Shown here: positions 60,431-64,000 of the stretch, one piece after another
Position numbering within the stretch: position 1 is the stretch's first letter
Layout of the letters: every line of letters begins with the position of its first letter
DNA from: Sipunculus nudus
Taxonomy: Eukaryota > Annelida > Sipuncula > Golfingiida > Sipunculidae
Direction: 5' to 3'
Assembly (NCBI GenBank): GCA_026874595.1
Contig: CM049312.1
Location: 32,296,956-32,360,955 of the forward strand
Length of the DNA: 64,000 nt
Notes under the pieces: generated by a model
Told to the model about the DNA's origin: nothing
The model's input: only the letters and a program-made list of their open reading frames with translations
Databases searched by the model: none
Program-made: the position numbers and the translations under genes

Positions 60431-61237
60431 ACGGCACCTAATATTAACAGATCACGTATGCGTGATGAACACAAATTTTGTCAAGGAGATAAAAAAATCA
60501 GATTCTGTAACACTAAGCAGCGGGAAATGTTTAGGGGAATGAATAAAGAAGTCATTGTTTTTTTTTAACAAATAACTATAATTTATTCTTAAAACAACCC
60601 TAACATTACAATACACTAAATCAATACAATTACACAGTATAACAGTGGTATAACAACAAATCAATACAATCACACAGTAAAATAAACAAAGTGCACAGTA
60701 CCTTGATACCACCACTGTCACAACAATAAGTCCTTTAAATATATAAGCCGGCGAACAGTTCACACGAATTCTCTCGGAGAATAACAGTCCAGTGTAAAGC
60801 TCTTGTAACAATCCAGAATGTAAACTTGAGACAGGCAGCACTAAATTGTAAAGTGTTAGTAATAGTAGAATCCCTGAAATTACTGGATAATGGGATAGGT
60901 CCCACACGTCTTTGTCTGCTGGAATATTCTCTCACCTCCCTCTCGGTTCTAAAACACAGCCCCCTATTTATAACTTCTCGCCCCAAGCCGAGAATTTTCC
61001 ACTACTCGAACAGTCTAAAGAATCCAACACGGTATACATGTTCAAAGAACATACTAGAAAAACGAACGCCGCGTCTCAACATATTAGGGTTCACACGTGA
61101 GCCCGCCCCGGCTCGGCCAGGCGAGAAAACCCCAAGCTAGCATGACAACGAGAGTTCAACCAGTACGGATTAAACACGCGGCCAGACACGGGCGCTACAA
61201 CACGAGTTACGCCCGTGTCACACAATAAAAAGGGCAC

Positions 61238-61243
<6 letters not shown>
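60427..61243 (-). mobile_element. Solo LTR, minus strand (about 815 bp)
   Basis: Reverse complement aligns with 43078-43888: starts (T)ACAGGTGCCCTTTTTATTG, has TATAAATAG (60964-60972), AATAAA (60582-60587), and ends CCGTAACA at 60427. The first three bases of the expected TGTTACAGG are replaced by AT repeat. (AT)n lies on both sides. The 151- and 104-codon frames inside are LTR sequence, not genes. Confidence 0.93.

Positions 61244-61292
<49 letters not shown>
61241..61292. repeat. (TA)n, right flank of minus-strand LTR
   Basis: Directly abuts the LTR end. Confidence 0.97.
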
Positions 61293-61293
<1 letters not shown>

Positions 61294-61880
61294 TTTTTTC
61301 ATATAGCACGGATTAGATATTTATACACATGTAGTTAATATGAGCAATGTCAAATTTCACTCCCTTCCATTTTCACTTTGGTGCCACTCCTCAATGCATA
61401 TCTCTTTCCTTTTCCATTGAAATGCCAAGTGTATGCTATGTACTTTCACGGAGCGTATATTTCATTTGACACGGGATGTGATTCTTATCTATTGGGTCTC
61501 TGCAGGCTGTAAACAGCTGTGCATGTATCATGTGTTTATATGTTATAGCAGGCATGATATCTGAGGCTGATATGAATATTTTCAGTTTCGGTTTCCTTAT
61601 AATTGTGGTTATTTGAAAAAGGAAGCAATCTCGACACTGTTTTTTTTGTGTTTATTGGCGTTATAGATGCTTCGTACCTGCGAGTCGTAGGTATATGGGC
61701 CTTGGCTACTTACAGTATCTTTTCAGCCATGGGTCTATTTCGAAAGGAATTTGTAAAAGTCTCGCTATGTTGATATGCAAAGCATGGCATTATTGAATAA
61801 TACAGATCGGTGGCAAAATATTTTGCAGCTCAAGCTCAGTTACAGTTATCACTTACTTAATATATCAGGCGGGAAACTTA
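61293..61880. other. No gene recognised
   Basis: AT-rich, no motif. Confidence 0.5.
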
Positions 61881-61887
61881 TGCCAAG

Positions 61888-62756
61888 TGTTACGAAGATA
61901 AATTGTTCAGGGGAAAACATTGGGCCGATCCCGGATTCGAACCCATGTTGGTGGCGCACAAGTCCGACGTTCCAACCGCTTCCTAGAAAAAGCAAGCTTC
62001 ACTAGCGAGACAGTTCGGGCCGCTTTTATGTCACCCCGTAACACACTCCCTCTTAAGAGCATTCTGCTATCAGAACAAGACTAATTATCCCAGGAGTCAC
62101 ACTTTGGTGAGCTTATTTCCTGGGCCACAAAGTTTACCATCACGTTGGATGAGCCCCCATTTTTGTTACGGAAACAAATTGCTCAGGGGAAAACATTGGG
62201 CCGATCCAAGTTTCGAACCCATGTTGGTGGCGCACAAGTCCGGCGTACCAACCGCTTCGCCAGCAAAGCAAGCTTCACTAGCGAGACAGTTCAGTCCGCA
62301 TTTGTGTCACCCCGTAACACACCCCTCTTAAGAGCGTTCAGCTATCAGAACAAGACTGATTATCCCTGGAGTCTCACTTTGGTGAGCTTATTCCCTGGGC
62401 CACAAAGTTTACAGTCACGTTCGACGAGCCCCCATTCTATTACGAAGACAAATTGCTCAGGGGGAAACACATATGGCCGATCCAGGAGTCAAACCCATGT
62501 CGGTGGCGCACATGTCCGGCGTTCAAACCGCTTCGCTAGAAGAGCAAGCTACACTAGCGAGACAGTTCGGTCCGCTTTTATGTCACTCCGTAACACACCC
62601 CCTCTTAAGAGCGTTCTGTTATCAGAACAAGACTAATTACCCCTTGAGTCAACCTTTGGTGAGCTTATTCCTTGGGCCACAAAGTTTACAGTCACGTTGG
62701 ACGAGCCCACATTTGTTACGAATTTTCGGTCCGCTTTTATGTCACCCCGTAACACA
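61888..62756 (-). repeat. 276-bp satellite (about 3.2 units) with tRNA-like modules
   Basis: GGCCGATCC occurs at 61923, 62199 and 62475, spacing exactly 276. On the minus strand each unit carries GGGTTCGAATCC (B box, first unit; GGGTTCGAAAC and GGGTTTGACTCC in the others) and upstream TGGCGAAGCGGTTGG (A box, best in unit 2). The last unit is cut and rejoined at GGTCCGCTTTTATGTCACC. Plus-strand open frames here are by-products. Confidence 0.85.
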
Positions 62757-63470
62757 AGTGATGGAAATAATTATTACAGTGTTCTTTAAAATCGAAAATA
62801 TGTGAAAAGGAAGAGGTTGCGAGGGTATTAACTATCTCATGGATAGCACTAATAGTGTTTTAAACAGTGATTTTAGTAAGAATGCTAGATTATTTAATAT
62901 GCTCTTTATGGCATTTACTTACTTTTCTAGGATAAATATGTTCATATCATCAATAACCTATGATTTTTATATTGTTTTAACGTGGTAATTTTCTCCTTAT
63001 TGGAGTTTACCAAGATTAATCATAATATTTTATATTTTATTATAATTAGCGCTTTTGTTTTCAGTATGCATAGTTAGTTTATAATTTTGAACTTATGTAT
63101 TGTGGAAATTCAAGTAGAATTTTACAAATATACGTTTCAAAATGTATGTTAATTGAATGCTATGTTTTCATTCAACAGAAAAGTAATTATCATGCACACT
63201 GGTAACAGCTGAAACTACTTGTACTCCTAGTCCTCTTAGTTTTCCCATATGCCATGAAAATTCATTTGAATTATGTCATATGAACATTCAAAACTGTCTT
63301 CTTTCCCGAAAAGCAGTATTAACAAATACGTATTTCTTTCGTTTATTCGTTTTAAACAAAATTTAAATGTTAGGCTCTATAAGGTTAGATAATATAATTC
63401 TTAAGTAAATGAACAATACATTTTCTATATCCCATCTTCATAATTTATCCTAATTGTTTTATGTAACAGT
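62757..63470. other. No gene recognised
   Basis: AT-rich. Confidence 0.5.
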
Positions 63471-63645
63471 CTTTCACTGAAGGTTCAAAGAAGAACCTTT
63501 AAAGGTTCCCTCGACAGTCCTCGATCAAGTAACCTTGACGGACTCTTCCCTGAACCTATAAATAGGTTCTGTATGGAACCTGTACGGTTCAAGAATGACC
63601 ATCAGGTTTTTTCACCTGTAACCCTTTTTTTTCTTAGAGTGTAGT
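63471..63645. mobile_element. MITE-like hairpin element with AAGAACCTTT words
   Basis: GGTTCAAAGAAGAACCTTTAA and AGGTTCC on the left, then GGTTCTGTATGGAACC, CCTGTAACCC and a T-rich run ending TTAGAGTGTA on the right. Resembles widespread animal MITEs with GGTTCTT/AAGAACC words. Ends imprecise. Confidence 0.5.
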
Positions 63646-63659
63646 AGTAGAGTGGTAGT

Positions 63660-63955
63660 CGTACCTCATGGCCTTGTATTTGTGCATTTGACCTCATTGC
63701 CTTGTACTTGCGCATATGACCTCATTGCCTTGTACAGGCGCATTTAACCTCAATTGCCTAGTACTAGTGCATCTATGTCATTGTCTTGTACTGGTGCATT
63801 TATGTCATTGCCTTGTACTGGTGCATTTGATCTCATTCCTTTTAATAGTGCATTTACGTCATTGTCTTGTACTGGTGCCTTTGATCTCATTCCTTTTAAT
63901 AGTGCGTTTACGTCATTGCCTTGTACTGGTGCATTTGACCTCATTGCCTTGCGAA
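63660..63955 (+). repeat. 27-bp minisatellite, about 10 units
   Basis: Unit GTGCATTTATGTCATTGCC-TTGTACTG, partly alternating with a TTTTAATA-ending type (54-bp higher order). The period is a multiple of three, so 9-residue repeat frames appear on both strands. Confidence 0.9.
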
Positions 63956-64000
63956 CGATTTGCCATGAAACGGCTTATGCGATGCATGCATATAATCTGA

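Noticed and set aside
62104-62805. Plus-strand frames of 75-163 codons
   Set aside because: Lie within the 276-bp satellite and repeat with it.

Overview
This window reads as intergenic, repeat-dominated nuclear DNA from an invertebrate animal. The evidence is its AT-richness, very long (AT)n, (GATA)n and (TAG)n microsatellites, tRNA-derived SINE-like heads, decayed Ty3/gypsy-type LTR retrotransposons, LINE and MULE fragments, mariner-type MITEs and several satellites. A marine lophotrochozoan, possibly a mollusc, is my best guess from the repeat spectrum, but no single-copy gene is present to prove it. I found no convincing host protein-coding gene, rRNA or CRISPR. The only recognisable coding sequence is broken transposon sequence.

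Layout. 1-4635: the 3' part of an LTR retrotransposon (protease, integrase, reverse transcriptase, RNase H, 3' LTR). 5-8 kb: small dispersed repeats, a MITE and a SINE-like head. 12422-17554: a second, nearly full-span but inactive copy of the same retrotransposon family. 17811-19796: a 2-kb element with 10-bp terminal inverted repeats around twelve 145-bp tandem units. About 22.3-28.1 kb and 30.8-34.5 kb: an old direct duplication with patches of high conservation, separated by a 41-bp minisatellite. 34.6-35.3 kb: a foldback-like repeat. 35.6-38.9 kb: a LINE RT fragment, a MULE-like transposase fragment, a SINE-like head and a 5'-truncated LINE inserted in a 93-bp tandem array. 43078-43888 and 60427-61243: solo LTRs (plus and minus). 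51.0-54.1 kb: a 33-34-bp satellite with roughly 170-bp higher-order repeats. 55.4-55.9 kb: G-tracts and (TAG)n. 61.9-62.75 kb: a 276-bp satellite with tRNA-like modules. 63.66-63.95 kb: a 27-bp minisatellite.

Main points. Both retrotransposon copies carry integrase UPSTREAM of reverse transcriptase although their domains (HHCC and GPY/F integrase, YIDD RT) are Ty3/gypsy-like. This is the arrangement described for Gmr1-type elements. All three insertions whose two edges are visible lie exactly inside (AT)n tracts, suggesting a target preference. The large direct duplication keeps islands of high identity in otherwise diverged non-coding DNA, and its second copy retains what looks like the single-copy ancestor of the 41-bp minisatellite.
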